Notes: generated by a model not told the origin, from the sequence alone. Shown: positions 7,314 to 15,235, counted from the first letter of the stretch. The stretch: DNA of 64,000 nucleotides from a virus (IMGVR_UViG_3300017987_000083:1-64000); one strand, 5' to 3'. Translations and numbers: made by a program.

Positions 7314-8006
7314 ATGTTTTCTTTGGATGGACTAAGTGAAAATTTGGGTTATGTTGGTGAATCATTGATTGATTCATTGACAGATGCTGTTGATTTAACA
7401 TATGCAATAATTAACGGTCTAATAACCCAGCAATTTGCTATCGATCACTTCCCAACTAATTCAATTCTCGTAAAAAACTTTGGCTTATCACTTAGGTTGC
7501 GTAAAGTTGGTTTATCGCCGCCAGACCTAACAATTCGAATTGTCAAAAATGATGATGTTACCTTGTTGGCATCATCGGAAACCCTAGTTGACTTTGATTC
7601 AAATTTCACTACCACCGAATTGGACTTCACCGTTTTGGATAATAGTCCTTCTAGTTGGATTGGATCAAAAATTGAAATGGTTTCTGGAGTTGCCGCCGCA
7701 GGTCTAATTCAAATGTCAGAAATGGATTTGAATTACGAATTGTCTTTCCTCAATACTGAAATCGCCAGTGGAGGATGTGTTGTAAGTGGGAACTCAAATC
7801 AAAATTCGGTCAAAAACCTGTTTGTAACAGGTGGGGCTCTGTGTGGTGGGCAAGACTCATATGTTTCTGGCAGAAGAAATAACACCCCAACAGTTGCTAC
7901 ACTCAGTCAGTTCAGGAATGCCTTCAAAGGAACAATTCGTGGTTCTATAAATGTTCCAATTTGGCCAGATAGAACAAATCCTCTGATGAGACTTTGGATC
8001 AATTGA
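7314..8006 (+). CDS. Hypothetical beta-rich protein
   Basis: This 230-residue protein was not recognised. It is rich in Ser, Thr, Asn and short hydrophobic strands, with an AIDHFPTNSILVKNFGLSLRL segment and a C-terminal INVPIWPDRTNPLMRLW. There are only three cysteines and no signal peptide. Its base composition looks more AT-rich than the flanking cobalamin and MazG genes, consistent with separate acquisition. It may be a virion or surface protein. The ribosome binding site is weak. Confidence 0.65.
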   Translation: MFSLDGLSENLGYVGESLIDSLTDAVDLTYAIINGLITQQFAIDHFPTNSILVKNFGLSLRLRKVGLSPPDLTIRIVKNDDVTLLASSETLVDFDSNFTTTELDFTVLDNSPSSWIGSKIEMVSGVAAAGLIQMSEMDLNYELSFLNTEIASGGCVVSGNSNQNSVKNLFVTGGALCGGQDSYVSGRRNNTPTVATLSQFRNAFKGTIRGSINVPIWPDRTNPLMRLWIN

Positions 8007-8073
8007 AATAGACTTGATCTCTATGATCAATTGAGCTAATCTTACACTTTCAAACATAAAACAGGAGGTTCTT

Positions 8074-8274
8074 ATGCTGAGCCCTACTTCTTATCTGTTC
8101 AACAAAATCTGTGAATACTCAATGAACCAATTTTCAGAAGGAAATATCACCGAAGAAGAATCTGAACAGATCATGGACAAAGCAGAGCTTTGTGATCTGG
8201 AAGGTATGGTTGACATGTGCGTCGAACATAACATCATTATCCCCAAGGAAATTCAAAAAGGATTGTCATGCTAG
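8074..8274 (+). CDS. Small helical hypothetical protein
   Basis: This 66-residue protein is predicted to be all-helical and acidic (ITEEESEQIMDKAELCDLEGMVDMC). ACAGGAGG precedes the ATG by 5-6 bases. The stop overlaps the start of the downstream MazG gene by 7 bases, so the two are probably co-translated. No family was recognised. Confidence 0.68.
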   Translation: MLSPTSYLFNKICEYSMNQFSEGNITEEESEQIMDKAELCDLEGMVDMCVEHNIIIPKEIQKGLSC

Positions 8275-8588
8275 AAAACCTAAGAGCCGCAAACAAACAA
8301 CGACACAAAGAATGGGGCGAAGGAGCAGACCTCACACTCTCTTTCCGAGGACTGGAATTGGGTGGCGAAGCCGGTGAAGTCTGCAACGAACTGAAAAAAC
8401 TGGAACGGACCCGATTCGGTATCGCTGGTGGAAAAGAAGATACTCAGGGTCTTCGTGAAGAACTTGCCGATGTCATCATCTGTGTTGATTTGATCGCCAT
8501 GGATATGGGCATCGATCTCGGAGACGCCATCAGAGAAAAGTTCAATATGACCTCCGAAAAATACGGTCTGGAAACAAGGATCGCCTGA
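8268..8588 (+). CDS. MazG-like nucleotide pyrophosphohydrolase
   Basis: This 106-residue protein contains the MazG pattern: LELGGEAGEVCNELKKLER (GEAGE metal-binding helix) and LREELADVIICVDLIAMDMGIDL (EExxD). The C-terminus is FNMTSEKYGLETR. It is a classic phage MazG-like enzyme that hydrolyses nucleoside triphosphates, proposed to adjust nucleotide or alarmone pools. This is a second, separate MazG relative besides the one at 606. It is coupled to the small upstream gene. Confidence 0.92.
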   Translation: MLENLRAANKQRHKEWGEGADLTLSFRGLELGGEAGEVCNELKKLERTRFGIAGGKEDTQGLREELADVIICVDLIAMDMGIDLGDAIREKFNMTSEKYGLETRIA

Positions 8589-8606
8589 TCCAAACTATGA
8601 TATGAC

Positions 8607-8765
8607 ATGCAAACTCAGACCATAATGCCACCACCAAAACCGCCCGAGGACAACATTGTTGCCTCGGGCTTTCCTGATGACATTCGAGATATCGGTGACC
8701 GAATCGCCGCACTCTCCTCTGATCAAGCATCAAAGCTGTCCCAATACCTCGACGGAAAACAATGA
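8607..8765 (+). CDS. Small protein with an L7/L12 N-domain-like segment
   Basis: This 52-residue frame has a Pro-rich beginning (MPPPKPPEDN), then a helix DIRDIGDRIAALSSDQASKLSQYLDG. The helix weakly resembles the dimerisation helix of ribosomal protein L7/L12 (IxxLTxxEAxxLxxYL). The C-terminal factor-binding domain is absent. Its stop overlaps the SDR start as ATGA, which supports translation. Against this, there is no good ribosome binding site, and an 8-bp GC-rich hairpin lies inside it (8642-8669). Confidence 0.5.
   Translation: MQTQTIMPPPKPPEDNIVASGFPDDIRDIGDRIAALSSDQASKLSQYLDGKQ
8642..8669 (+). other. Strong GC-rich hairpin
   Basis: GCCCGAGG at 8642-8649 pairs perfectly with CCTCGGGC at 8662-8669. 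An inner CAAC/GTTG stem closes on a 3-base loop. Only TTTCC follows, so termination would be weak. It could act as an mRNA-stability or attenuation element just before the SDR gene, or be incidental to coding. Confidence 0.4.
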
Positions 8766-9577
8766 AGCACGACAGAGTTATGATCCTTGGCTCCAATGGA
8801 TACCTTGGAAAAAAGTTCCATGAAGCCTACCCAGAAGCCATCACCACAAACATCGATATCATGGACCAAAGAGAACTCCTCAGTGCCATCGATGTCAATT
8901 CACCCAATGTTATCATAAATGCCGCAGGAAAAACCGGTAGACCAAATGTGGATTGGTGTGAGGATCACAAAAAAGAAACTCTTAGATCAAATGTTACAGC
9001 CCCTCTGATGATCTGTGATGAAGCCCTCAAACGAAATATCTACTTCGTCCACATTAGCTCAGGATGCATATATCAAAATGGGGAATTTGGAGAAGATGAT
9101 GAGCCTAACTTCAAAGGGAGCTATTACTCTAAGACGAAGGCGTTTGCTGATCAACTTCTGGCTGACTTTCCTGCTTTGGTCCTTCGCCTGAGAATGCCAT
9201 TCGATGATTCCCTCGGCGAACGAACTCTTATCGGCAAAATCTTAAAGTACAAGCGTGTAATCGATGTCAAGAACTCCCTGACCTACACGCCAGACTTTGT
9301 TGAGACTGCTCAAAAGCTCATAGATCGCCGCAAAACAGGCATCTACAATGTCGTGAATACAGGGTCCATCTCCCCATTCGAAATCATGGAGATGTACAAA
9401 GAACACGTCGATCCCAATCATGAGTTCGAAAAACTCCCTCTCGAAGAACTGGGAGACTACTGCAATACAGGTAGAAGCAACTGCCGACTGTCAACAAAAA
9501 AACTGGCAGAAGAAGGATTGGAACTGCCTCCAATCCACACTCGGCTCAAAGAAGCTATGCAAAAGATCGCATCATAG
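8762..9577 (+). CDS. NAD(P)-dependent sugar epimerase/reductase (extended SDR)
   Basis: This 271-residue protein has an N-terminal Rossmann motif GSNGYLG (about 10-16), an NAAGKTG segment and a YSKTK active-site motif (YxxxK, about residues 120-124). This is the pattern of RmlD/dTDP-4-dehydrorhamnose reductase-like and NAD-dependent epimerase proteins. It probably acts on a nucleotide-activated sugar. The C-terminal half (GDYCNTGRSNCRLSTKKL) resembles the substrate-binding end of RmlD-like proteins. It overlaps the preceding small gene (ATGA). The exact substrate cannot be told. Confidence 0.88.
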   Translation: MKHDRVMILGSNGYLGKKFHEAYPEAITTNIDIMDQRELLSAIDVNSPNVIINAAGKTGRPNVDWCEDHKKETLRSNVTAPLMICDEALKRNIYFVHISSGCIYQNGEFGEDDEPNFKGSYYSKTKAFADQLLADFPALVLRLRMPFDDSLGERTLIGKILKYKRVIDVKNSLTYTPDFVETAQKLIDRRKTGIYNVVNTGSISPFEIMEMYKEHVDPNHEFEKLPLEELGDYCNTGRSNCRLSTKKLAEEGLELPPIHTRLKEAMQKIAS

Positions 9578-9853
9578 CTCGATCTCTTCGTCGTCCCAGA
9601 TGATAGCTTTCTGATCAAACCGCTTGCCGAGTTCCGTGAGGTCTTCTAAAGAGATGTCGCTGATCTCAAACGCATCTTCCTCGTGCCCATTGTAGCTGCC
9701 TCGAACCGGAACAGGATCGTATCCACGATCTCTCAGAAACTGAAGAAGCTCTCTATTGGCGTCTTCGTTCTCCTTGTCCGGGAGCTTGTTACCCATTGGG
9801 TTGTGTGCAGTGATAACACCACGCTTTCTGACGAACTCTCGAAATGTGCCCAT
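9572..9853 (-). CDS. DUF3293-like protein
   Basis: This 93-residue protein contains VITAHNPMGNKL near the start, a conserved N-x-x-A-N-x-x-L segment, GSYNGHEEDAFEIS and the closing RFDQKAIIWDD. These match the layout of DUF3293 proteins (ITAxNP...; ..FxQxAIxW). Its biochemical role is unknown. There is no obvious ribosome binding site, but TATATATA-like sequence lies immediately upstream. It converges with the SDR gene by 6 bases. Confidence 0.7.
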   Translation of the reverse strand: MGTFREFVRKRGVITAHNPMGNKLPDKENEDANRELLQFLRDRGYDPVPVRGSYNGHEEDAFEISDISLEDLTELGKRFDQKAIIWDDEEIEL

Positions 9854-9869
9854 GCTGTATATATGAGAC

Positions 9870-10925
9870 TTACTTGATATACCTGTAATCCTCGCCAGCC
9901 TTCAAGCTTTTTACAGTATTATACATCAATTTAATTGTGCTCTTCACATCCTTCTTGTGAACCATTTCAACAGATGTATGCATGTACTTCAATGGCAAAC
10001 TAATCAAACAGGAAGGAATTCCACCAGCAGCTTTGTAAAAAGCTCCTGTGTCCGTTCCACTGTTGCCATTGTATGTGCCGATCTGAACTTTGACCTTACT
10101 CTTCTTGGCAACCTTCAAAACCTTCTTCAAAAGATTTCTCTGAACATCAGGACCATAATACAAAGCAGGCCCATTCCCGCATGACACATCACCACACAAT
10201 CGTGTATTATACATCGGTGAATGTGAATCATGTGTTACGTCTGTAATGATGGCCACATCCGGCTTGATACTGTGAGCAATCATGTGAGCGCCACACAAGC
10301 CTATCTCTTCCTGAACTGCATTTACTACATGCAAACCAAATGGAAGCTCGTCTTTCTTTTCCTTCAACATTCGAGCAACCTGAGCAATCATATAACCGCC
10401 CATTCGATTGTCTAAAGCACGACACAAATAGTAATCACCCATGACCTCAAACGGAGCATCATAAGTCATCACACAACCAACATGAATTCCCATCTCCTCA
10501 ACTTGCTTTTTGTTCTCAGCTCCAACATCAACATAAAGATTCTTAACCTTTGGTGTTTCTGAGTCACGCTCGTGAATAGCAAGCCAGCCAAATACGCCAC
10601 GAACAGTTCCCTTTTGGCCAATTATGTTCACCCGTTGACCCGGAGCAACCATCTCATCTGATCCACCTCGGCGAACAACACTGATATAACCCTTTTCATC
10701 AATGTGCGAGACTGTCCAACCAATTTCATCGGCATGAGCTTCAATCACCACTTTGTATTTGGCATCAGGGTTTACTACGGCAACTGCTGTCCCATAAGAA
10801 TCACAGTATGTTTCATCAACATACTGTGAGATGTAGTCCAGCCAGATCTTCTGACCTTCGGTTTCCCAACCAGTGGGCGACTGAGCATTCAAATAACTTT
10901 GTAGAAACTTCTCTCGCTTATTCAT
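9870..10925 (-). CDS. M42-family aminopeptidase
   Basis: This 351-residue protein is a full-length M42 (glutamyl/TET-type) aminopeptidase. Metal ligands are recognisable in IEAHADEIGW (His64, Asp66), RALDNRMGG (bridging Asp) and AVQEEIGLCGA (catalytic Glu-Glu). Further ligands are in ITDVTHDS and the final LKYMHTSVEM His. These enzymes form dodecameric particles that trim peptides from the N-terminus. AAAGGA precedes the ATG, and the start overlaps the previous gene by 4 bases. With two M28 proteins it makes three aminopeptidases in this window. Confidence 0.95.
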   Translation of the reverse strand: MNKREKFLQSYLNAQSPTGWETEGQKIWLDYISQYVDETYCDSYGTAVAVVNPDAKYKVVIEAHADEIGWTVSHIDEKGYISVVRRGGSDEMVAPGQRVNIIGQKGTVRGVFGWLAIHERDSETPKVKNLYVDVGAENKKQVEEMGIHVGCVMTYDAPFEVMGDYYLCRALDNRMGGYMIAQVARMLKEKKDELPFGLHVVNAVQEEIGLCGAHMIAHSIKPDVAIITDVTHDSHSPMYNTRLCGDVSCGNGPALYYGPDVQRNLLKKVLKVAKKSKVKVQIGTYNGNSGTDTGAFYKAAGGIPSCLISLPLKYMHTSVEMVHKKDVKSTIKLMYNTVKSLKAGEDYRYIK

Positions 10926-11464
10926 CTTTCAAAATCCTTTTCGGTTAATGTCTTGTAATTCCGTCGCCATCTCCACGCATACTGCTCTTTCCAAATGTCA
11001 AATTTCTCTTCACCAAGATTTCTTTCAATCCATTTGCACAAATCATTTTTGCTGTAACCCAATGAATCGCCAAGTAAGATGTCTGTTGTAAGAACAGAAG
11101 CACCTGTGTTCATTCTAGTTGGGTCTTCTAAAAGTAAAAATGCGTACTCCGCTTGATGAATTCTCCAAATATTATCTGGAGAACAAATACCACCTTTATA
11201 CATGTCGTCATGTCTGCTTTTAAGACACTCTATCGGATAATATTTAAAATCTTTTTGTCCAAAATATCGTTCAAATTGATTTGCCATTCGAGGGCTTGTA
11301 AGAGCCATTGGTTTTTTGCGGGTTATCAATAAAGCAAATTCCACATCATTGTGCGGGCCGATACTTCCATGTTCAGAAAGTAATTTAATCTCAGTCCAAT
11401 CAAAAGATAGAAACGAAGAAATCAACTCATCACAATCTGTTATCCAATCTTTTTTACTCATCAT
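10922..11464 (-). CDS. Hypothetical protein, possible nucleotidyltransferase-like
   Basis: This 180-residue protein shows HGSIGPHNDVEFALLI near residue 30. That resembles a G-S-x(n)-D-x-[DE] nucleotidyltransferase signature but is not convincing. The rest is helical and rich in Trp and aromatics (WKEQYAWRWRRNYK). It is coupled by overlap to the M42 gene downstream and the small gene upstream. No firm family assignment is possible. Confidence 0.62.
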   Translation of the reverse strand: MMSKKDWITDCDELISSFLSFDWTEIKLLSEHGSIGPHNDVEFALLITRKKPMALTSPRMANQFERYFGQKDFKYYPIECLKSRHDDMYKGGICSPDNIWRIHQAEYAFLLLEDPTRMNTGASVLTTDILLGDSLGYSKNDLCKWIERNLGEEKFDIWKEQYAWRWRRNYKTLTEKDFER

Positions 11465-11679
11465 TAATGTATCATGACCACTCGATTAGTTTTCTCTTTT
11501 AATTCTTCTGAATCAAAAATACTGACAGACCAACAATCCACTTCGTCATCAGACAATACCGACAAGTCTACAAAATTAGCCAATTCTATGTAAGCCAAGT
11601 TAACACAACCAACAGAAACATAAACATCTAATTCCGGGTCAAACTCTGACAACTTTTCAATTAAATCTTTAACCTTCAT
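11464..11679 (-). CDS. Small conserved-type phage protein
   Basis: This 71-residue protein begins MKVKDLIEKLSEFDPELDVYV. This is the familiar start of a family of small phage proteins of unknown function, with an N-terminal helix followed by a beta strand. I used the ATG at 11679, which overlaps the upstream TAA (ATGAAGGTTAA); an in-frame ATG at 11688 is an alternative. It overlaps the next gene as TAATG. Confidence 0.68.
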   Translation of the reverse strand: MKVKDLIEKLSEFDPELDVYVSVGCVNLAYIELANFVDLSVLSDDEVDCWSVSIFDSEELKEKTNRVVMIH

Positions 11680-11928
11680 CGAAACCATATTTCTCTAATA
11701 ATTCACTACATTGTGATTCACCATAGCCTTCTTCAAAGCAACCATTTTCATTAAGCTTAAGCAATACTTCATCTGATTGTTCTTCTAAGACAATGATGTG
11801 CATTTTCAATCTATTTACATCATCTTCAGCAGAAGTCGGTTTAAATCATCATCTCTTTGATTAAATGAAAATCCTACAATAGGAATTGCTCCTATCATCT
11901 TCAACACACTTCTTCTATCTACTTTCAT
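11669..11928 (-). CDS. Candidate -1 frameshift gene with twin-arginine-like start
   Basis: The ATG at 11928 (GAGGAG upstream) opens a 37-residue frame ending at 11815: twin Arg at residues 5-6 (DRRSVLKMIG), a hydrophobic IPIVGFSF stretch, then DDDLN. Just before its end is a T-TTA-AAC heptamer in the correct phase. A -1 slip there continues into a second frame (PTSAEDDVNRLK... to 11669), giving about 86 residues. The downstream frame has no good start of its own: its first ATG lacks a ribosome binding site. Either programmed frameshifting or a recent frameshift mutation would explain this. The product might be a short exported protein with an acidic C-terminus. Confidence 0.5.
11839..11845 (-). 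promoter_or_regulatory. Candidate -1 ribosomal slippery heptamer
   Basis: On the minus strand this is TTTAAAC, read in frame as T-TTA-AAC, the classic X-XXY-YYZ form. The -1 frame opened by a slip continues for 56 codons. Only a weak 4-bp hairpin (CTTC/GAAG) is visible downstream within 20 bases, so a stimulatory structure is not obvious. Confidence 0.5.
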
Positions 11929-11956
11929 TTTTAAACTCCTCTTTTCATCGTAAATT

Positions 11957-12163
11957 TTAGTCCTCAAATTTCACTTCTAACAAGTCTTCTGGGAGACCGC
12001 CTGTTATCATCAAAAATTCTCCAGCATCTTTCTTCTCAAAAGATAACCCTAAAGCCTCCAAAACATCATCAGCTTCAATTCTGTGATTCTGGAATTTTAG
12101 CTTACCGTCCACATAAAGACCAGACCAATCGTCGCCGTACACTAATGTAATTTGATTAGTCAT
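11957..12163 (-). CDS. Small hypothetical protein
   Basis: This protein has 68 residues. I chose the ATG at 12163 (MTNQITLVYGDDWSG) because it overlaps the previous stop by 8 bases and the sequence upstream of it in frame is shadowed by that gene. It has a beta-hairpin beginning (ITLVYGDDWSGLYVDGKL), then an acidic helix. It belongs to a run of small minus-strand genes. Function unknown. Confidence 0.62.
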   Translation of the reverse strand: MTNQITLVYGDDWSGLYVDGKLKFQNHRIEADDVLEALGLSFEKKDAGEFLMITGGLPEDLLEVKFED

Positions 12164-12392
12164 TTTCAATTCTTTCCAATAGAAAAAAACCATCGTTTTC
12201 CAATTGAATTGCGTAAGGCACATCTTCAAAAAGGTAAGCGTAGATTTCTGTTTTCACATCATTTACCAAAGCTTCTTTATGCTCACAATACCCTCCACTC
12301 AAAGTTTGATATTCGATGAACTGACTTCTTAAAGCTTCACTTGAGAGGCCAACCATTTCGATCTTTGGTCCTATTACTTTGTAACTTTCCAT
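12156..12392 (-). CDS. Small hypothetical protein
   Basis: This 78-residue protein has an N-terminal strand (YKVIGPKIEMVG) and a helix with FIEYQTLSGGYCEH. The C-terminal part is acidic and aromatic (YAYLFEDVPYAIQLENDGFFLL). It overlaps the genes on both sides, as is typical of this cluster. No family was recognised. Confidence 0.62.
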   Translation of the reverse strand: MESYKVIGPKIEMVGLSSEALRSQFIEYQTLSGGYCEHKEALVNDVKTEIYAYLFEDVPYAIQLENDGFFLLERIEND

Positions 12393-12529
12393 TCAATCGC
12401 CTTTCCTTTGTAAATTTCGAATGAATTTTTCAACGCTGAAGGATATGGACGCTTAGGGTCTTGTAAAATTCTTAAACGTATCATTAAAATCAAAAATCCA
12501 TTTTTTAGCTCATCTTTGTTGATGTCCAT
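12374..12529 (-). CDS. Small hypothetical protein
   Basis: This 51-residue frame (starts MDINKDELKNGFLILMIRLR) has AAAGGATAA directly before its ATG. It overlaps the next gene by 19 bases. It is a basic helical protein with an LQDPKRPYPSAL turn. The ribosome binding site and the tight packing support it; function unknown. Confidence 0.6.
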   Translation of the reverse strand: MDINKDELKNGFLILMIRLRILQDPKRPYPSALKNSFEIYKGKAIEWKVTK

Positions 12530-12552
12530 TTATCCTTTTAACCTCTTTAAAT

Positions 12553-12741
12553 TTATGAGCCTCTTGAGTTACGGGCGATCAAGTTATCGACCAAAAATTC
12601 AGCGATCTGACCGTTGTCCAACATCACTTTGTAATGTTCTTTGTCATCTATCCAACGGTCTAATACAATTGCATCATGTCGTTCTCTTGGTTCACTATGA
12701 GAGAATGCCACAACATGAGATTTGTCAGCAAATTTGAACAT
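12553..12741 (-). CDS. Small beta-rich hypothetical protein
   Basis: This 62-residue protein contains VVAFSHSEPRERHDAIVLD and HYKVMLDNGQIAEFLVDNLI. The alternating strands look like a small beta barrel. The start overlaps the previous stop as TAATG. No family was assigned. Confidence 0.62.
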   Translation of the reverse strand: MFKFADKSHVVAFSHSEPRERHDAIVLDRWIDDKEHYKVMLDNGQIAEFLVDNLIARNSRGS

Positions 12742-13157
12742 TATTCAGCCATTTCTTGAATTTTAAAATTCAACACGTTTTTTCTTTTATACTCCTGAAC
12801 GTCCTCGAATGTCATTCCTATGAATTTACCTAAAGGTATGTCGGTCTCCGTCTCAGGATCATCATACTGTAAAATCGATAACTCTAAGTCATCATAGGAA
12901 TACGTTTCATTAGCTTCGTGATTGAGATTCTTGAATTCGTAAATCATGTTACGCTTCCATTCATCTCTGTTTGTGTTCCCATTCGTGTATGTTAAGATTA
13001 AATCTGGAGCAGAATAAACATCGATTCTTGCCTTGTCATAGTGGCTTTCAGGCTCTTCATCAAAGAACTTAAGCAACACACGTTTGTTTGGATTGTCAAC
13101 TTCCAATTTAGTGACAATCAACTGATTGTTTAGAATGTGTCTAACTGGATTACCCAT
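12741..13157 (-). CDS. Hypothetical protein
   Basis: This protein has 138 residues. I chose the ATG at 13157 (MGNPVRHILNNQLIV), which overlaps the preceding stop by 8 bases. It looks like a beta-sandwich (LIVTKLEVDNPNKRVLLKFF, ARIDVYSAPDLILTYTNGN) with an acidic middle and a basic C-terminal helix. There is no signal peptide or cysteine motif. It lies within the small-gene cluster and was not recognised. Confidence 0.63.
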   Translation of the reverse strand: MGNPVRHILNNQLIVTKLEVDNPNKRVLLKFFDEEPESHYDKARIDVYSAPDLILTYTNGNTNRDEWKRNMIYEFKNLNHEANETYSYDDLELSILQYDDPETETDIPLGKFIGMTFEDVQEYKRKNVLNFKIQEMAE

Positions 13158-13500
13158 TTTTCTCGGCCTCTTCAACGGCCATATGATACAAGCCTTCAAA
13201 CCAATTTGTGATCCCGTCGCCATTCACGACTTCACACAGATAAGTTTCCAGCTTTCCCGCTCGTCTCATCTTGTCTATCACATCATCACACCAAACATCG
13301 TGGTCATCATTTGCCTTTTCAAAAAGGTCAAGGTTGTCAGATGTATGATCCTCCGAGTATTGACATAGTTCTAGTAAGTCCAGCGTGTCTTCATGAACAC
13401 TGAATTCTCTTAGGTCTTCACGCTCTTTGGTGGGATAAAGGATTACGTCAGCTTCTCCATCTTTGACCACAAATTCCCAGTATACTGTTACCTTAGACAT
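13150..13500 (-). CDS. Hypothetical acidic protein
   Basis: This protein has 116 residues. I chose the ATG at 13500 (MSKVTVYWEFVVKDG) because AAGGAAAAC lies upstream and it overlaps the previous stop by 8 bases. It starts as a beta hairpin and continues with acidic helices (EDHTSDNLDLFEKANDDHD). The C-terminus has an FEGLYHMAVEEAEK helix. No family was recognised. Confidence 0.63.
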   Translation of the reverse strand: MSKVTVYWEFVVKDGEADVILYPTKEREDLREFSVHEDTLDLLELCQYSEDHTSDNLDLFEKANDDHDVWCDDVIDKMRRAGKLETYLCEVVNGDGITNWFEGLYHMAVEEAEKNG

Positions 13501-13651
13501 CTTTGTTTTCCTTGTTTTGTTCTTTTTTGCTGTCATCTAACAAGATCAACAAATCTCTGATTGACACAACTGCTGAAGCGTTCATCTTCTTAGCCAATTC
13601 GGGGTGATTCATGTCATCAGGGATATTTTCTAGTTTGTCTTTGATATCCAC
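13493..13651 (-). CDS. Small hypothetical protein
   Basis: This protein has 52 residues. I prefer the GTG at 13651 (MDIKDKLENIPDDM) because AAAAGGAG lies 8 bases upstream; the longer frame starting with TTG at 13675 has no such site. It is helical, with NASAVVSIRDLLILLDD. Function unknown. Confidence 0.5.
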   Translation of the reverse strand: MDIKDKLENIPDDMNHPELAKKMNASAVVSIRDLLILLDDSKKEQNKENKDV

Positions 13652-13720
13652 TCCTTGAACTCCTTTTCGTCGCAAACATCGGCCTTAGACAAGTTCTCAG
13701 GGCCGGGCATTGGACGCAGG

Positions 13721-14014
13721 TTAAAAAAGATAAGAGATGTACTTGAAAAGCACAATGATGGCAGAGGGAAGACCTACGAAAAGACAAATGTTTTTTGTCA
13801 ATTCTATGAGGCTTATTTTTTTCAATCCCTTTTCTTGAATTTGAAACTCATAGACCCCATGATCTCGGCGTAATGAATGAAACCATCCTTCTCCTGTACC
13901 ACTCCATTGTTCATGTTGTTGCCGGGTGATTCCTAGTTCTTCTAACGTTGTAATCAACCGATTATTGCCTTGATTTTTTCTCATCTTCCACAAAGCTCTA
14001 TGTAAATCAAACAC
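13721..14014 (-). CDS. Hypothetical protein with C-terminal membrane helix
   Basis: This 97-residue frame opens with GTG directly after the stop of the nuclease gene upstream. The N-terminal 60 residues include a helix-turn-helix-like LITTLEELGITRQQHEQW. The last 25 residues are hydrophobic (ICLFVGLPSAIIVLFKYISYLF), a probable tail anchor. There is no ribosome binding site, so translation may depend on re-initiation. Support is moderate. Confidence 0.5.
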   Translation of the reverse strand: MFDLHRALWKMRKNQGNNRLITTLEELGITRQQHEQWSGTGEGWFHSLRRDHGVYEFQIQEKGLKKISLIELTKNICLFVGLPSAIIVLFKYISYLF

Positions 14015-15124
14015 TTATTTCACCTTTGCCGCCTTTCTACGGCACTCTTTGCACCGGGTAGCATAGCCATCGCTCTTAGAACTGTCTACCCCAAACTCTT
14101 CGAACAACTTCACGTCCTTGCATCCATTGCACAACTTCTTACCCTCGGCAGCATAGGGATTTACCTTCTTCCTCTTAGACCTCTTTCCAGCAATGGAGCC
14201 TCCCTCACGCTCACAGATGTAACGACCATTTCGGGCAATGTTCTTCTCGTGGGTCTTCCTGAGAACCGTGTGAGTCTCATTACAAAAATTGCATTCGACT
14301 TCGACAGTGTCTTTGGCAATCTTCTCGTCGTAATGCTTCTTGGCTTTCTTACGATTTAGCTCTTTTCTGTGCTCCACATAATCTACTCCATGGAGTTTAC
14401 TCATTTCCTCATCAGCCCATTTGGTTGCTTCTCTGTCATTTTCAAAGCCAAGTTCGGCCTCAGACCATATCTCAAAATCGTAACCATTTCGATCAGCATA
14501 AGTCATGTTATCCATGATTTGAATTTGAACTTTGTGTGACTGAAGCATTCGTTTGGGTTTTACTTCTACCAACTTTGACTCATTGATCAAGAAGTCAGCA
14601 CTTCGATCACGTCCGTCAATTTTGAATCCAATTTGAACTTCGTATGTTTTCACACTGTCGTCTGCTTCTAGCAACAATATGGCCTTGAGTTCATAGGATG
14701 ATTGGAACGGGAAGGTTTTTCCCATTTTCTTTGATTGGTAAACACCTCTTCTGCGGGTGGGCTCAAAGTCATTGTTCCTATGACGTTTTGTTGTCAATCC
14801 TGCAAGGTATTTCTTCAAACGCTTGCCTTCAGGCGTGGCCCACTTTTTGTTAGCTGAATCACGCATTTTCTGTTTTGTTGCTTTGGACCTTTTGTAGCTG
14901 GTCGCTTCGGCAATGCGTTGGCGTCCCTCTTCAGTGTACACACGAGTGGGGATAGCATTTGCTGTGGCACACTTCTGGCAGATGTATTTGCCGTTCTTTT
15001 GGATGTTCTCTTTGGCCTTGAATTTACCGGGATGCTTTGTTGTGCCACATTGTTCGCAATCTATGGAAATGTGATCTTTGGCTCGAACCCCTGCATAGAT
15101 TTGCTCAAACTCTTTTACATTCAT
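14015..15124 (-). CDS. Homing-type PD-(D/E)XK nuclease with zinc fingers
   Basis: This protein has 369 residues. The N-terminal CEQC...CQKC zinc finger is followed by a basic linker of the KKWATPEGKRLKKYL type (NUMOD-like). A nuclease core follows, with SSYELKAILLLE, RSADFLINE and LVEVKPKRM giving the E-D-ExK pattern. Two more zinc-binding regions follow: CNFC, and a C-terminal CNGCKDV...CKECRRK finger. Free-standing endonucleases of this kind spread themselves by cutting homologous DNA lacking the insert. AAGGAG precedes the ATG. It sits directly downstream of the capsid gene, a common site for phage homing genes. Confidence 0.78.
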   Translation of the reverse strand: MNVKEFEQIYAGVRAKDHISIDCEQCGTTKHPGKFKAKENIQKNGKYICQKCATANAIPTRVYTEEGRQRIAEATSYKRSKATKQKMRDSANKKWATPEGKRLKKYLAGLTTKRHRNNDFEPTRRRGVYQSKKMGKTFPFQSSYELKAILLLEADDSVKTYEVQIGFKIDGRDRSADFLINESKLVEVKPKRMLQSHKVQIQIMDNMTYADRNGYDFEIWSEAELGFENDREATKWADEEMSKLHGVDYVEHRKELNRKKAKKHYDEKIAKDTVEVECNFCNETHTVLRKTHEKNIARNGRYICEREGGSIAGKRSKRKKVNPYAAEGKKLCNGCKDVKLFEEFGVDSSKSDGYATRCKECRRKAAKVK

Positions 15125-15202
15125 AGCTTTCTCCTTAATCTCTAACATCGGAGAATAGCAGAAATACTTGAGTGAATCAAGTCCCTTTACAAGTTTTTTG
15201 CC

Positions 15203-15235
15203 AAAACAAAAAGCCTCACCATTTCTGGTGAGGCT
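15203..15235 (-). terminator. Intrinsic terminator after the capsid gene
   Basis: AGCCTCACC (15212-15220) and GGTGAGGCT (15227-15235) form a 9-bp stem with a 6-base loop. Read on the minus strand it is followed by TTTTTGTTTT. It lies about 30 bases past the stop of the major capsid gene and should end the head operon transcript. Confidence 0.88.

Noticed and set aside
13630-13710. 26-codon minus-strand frame (starts MPGPENLSK)
   Set aside because: It ends naturally and has a protein-like sequence, but no ribosome binding site, and it overlaps the better-supported small gene at 13493.
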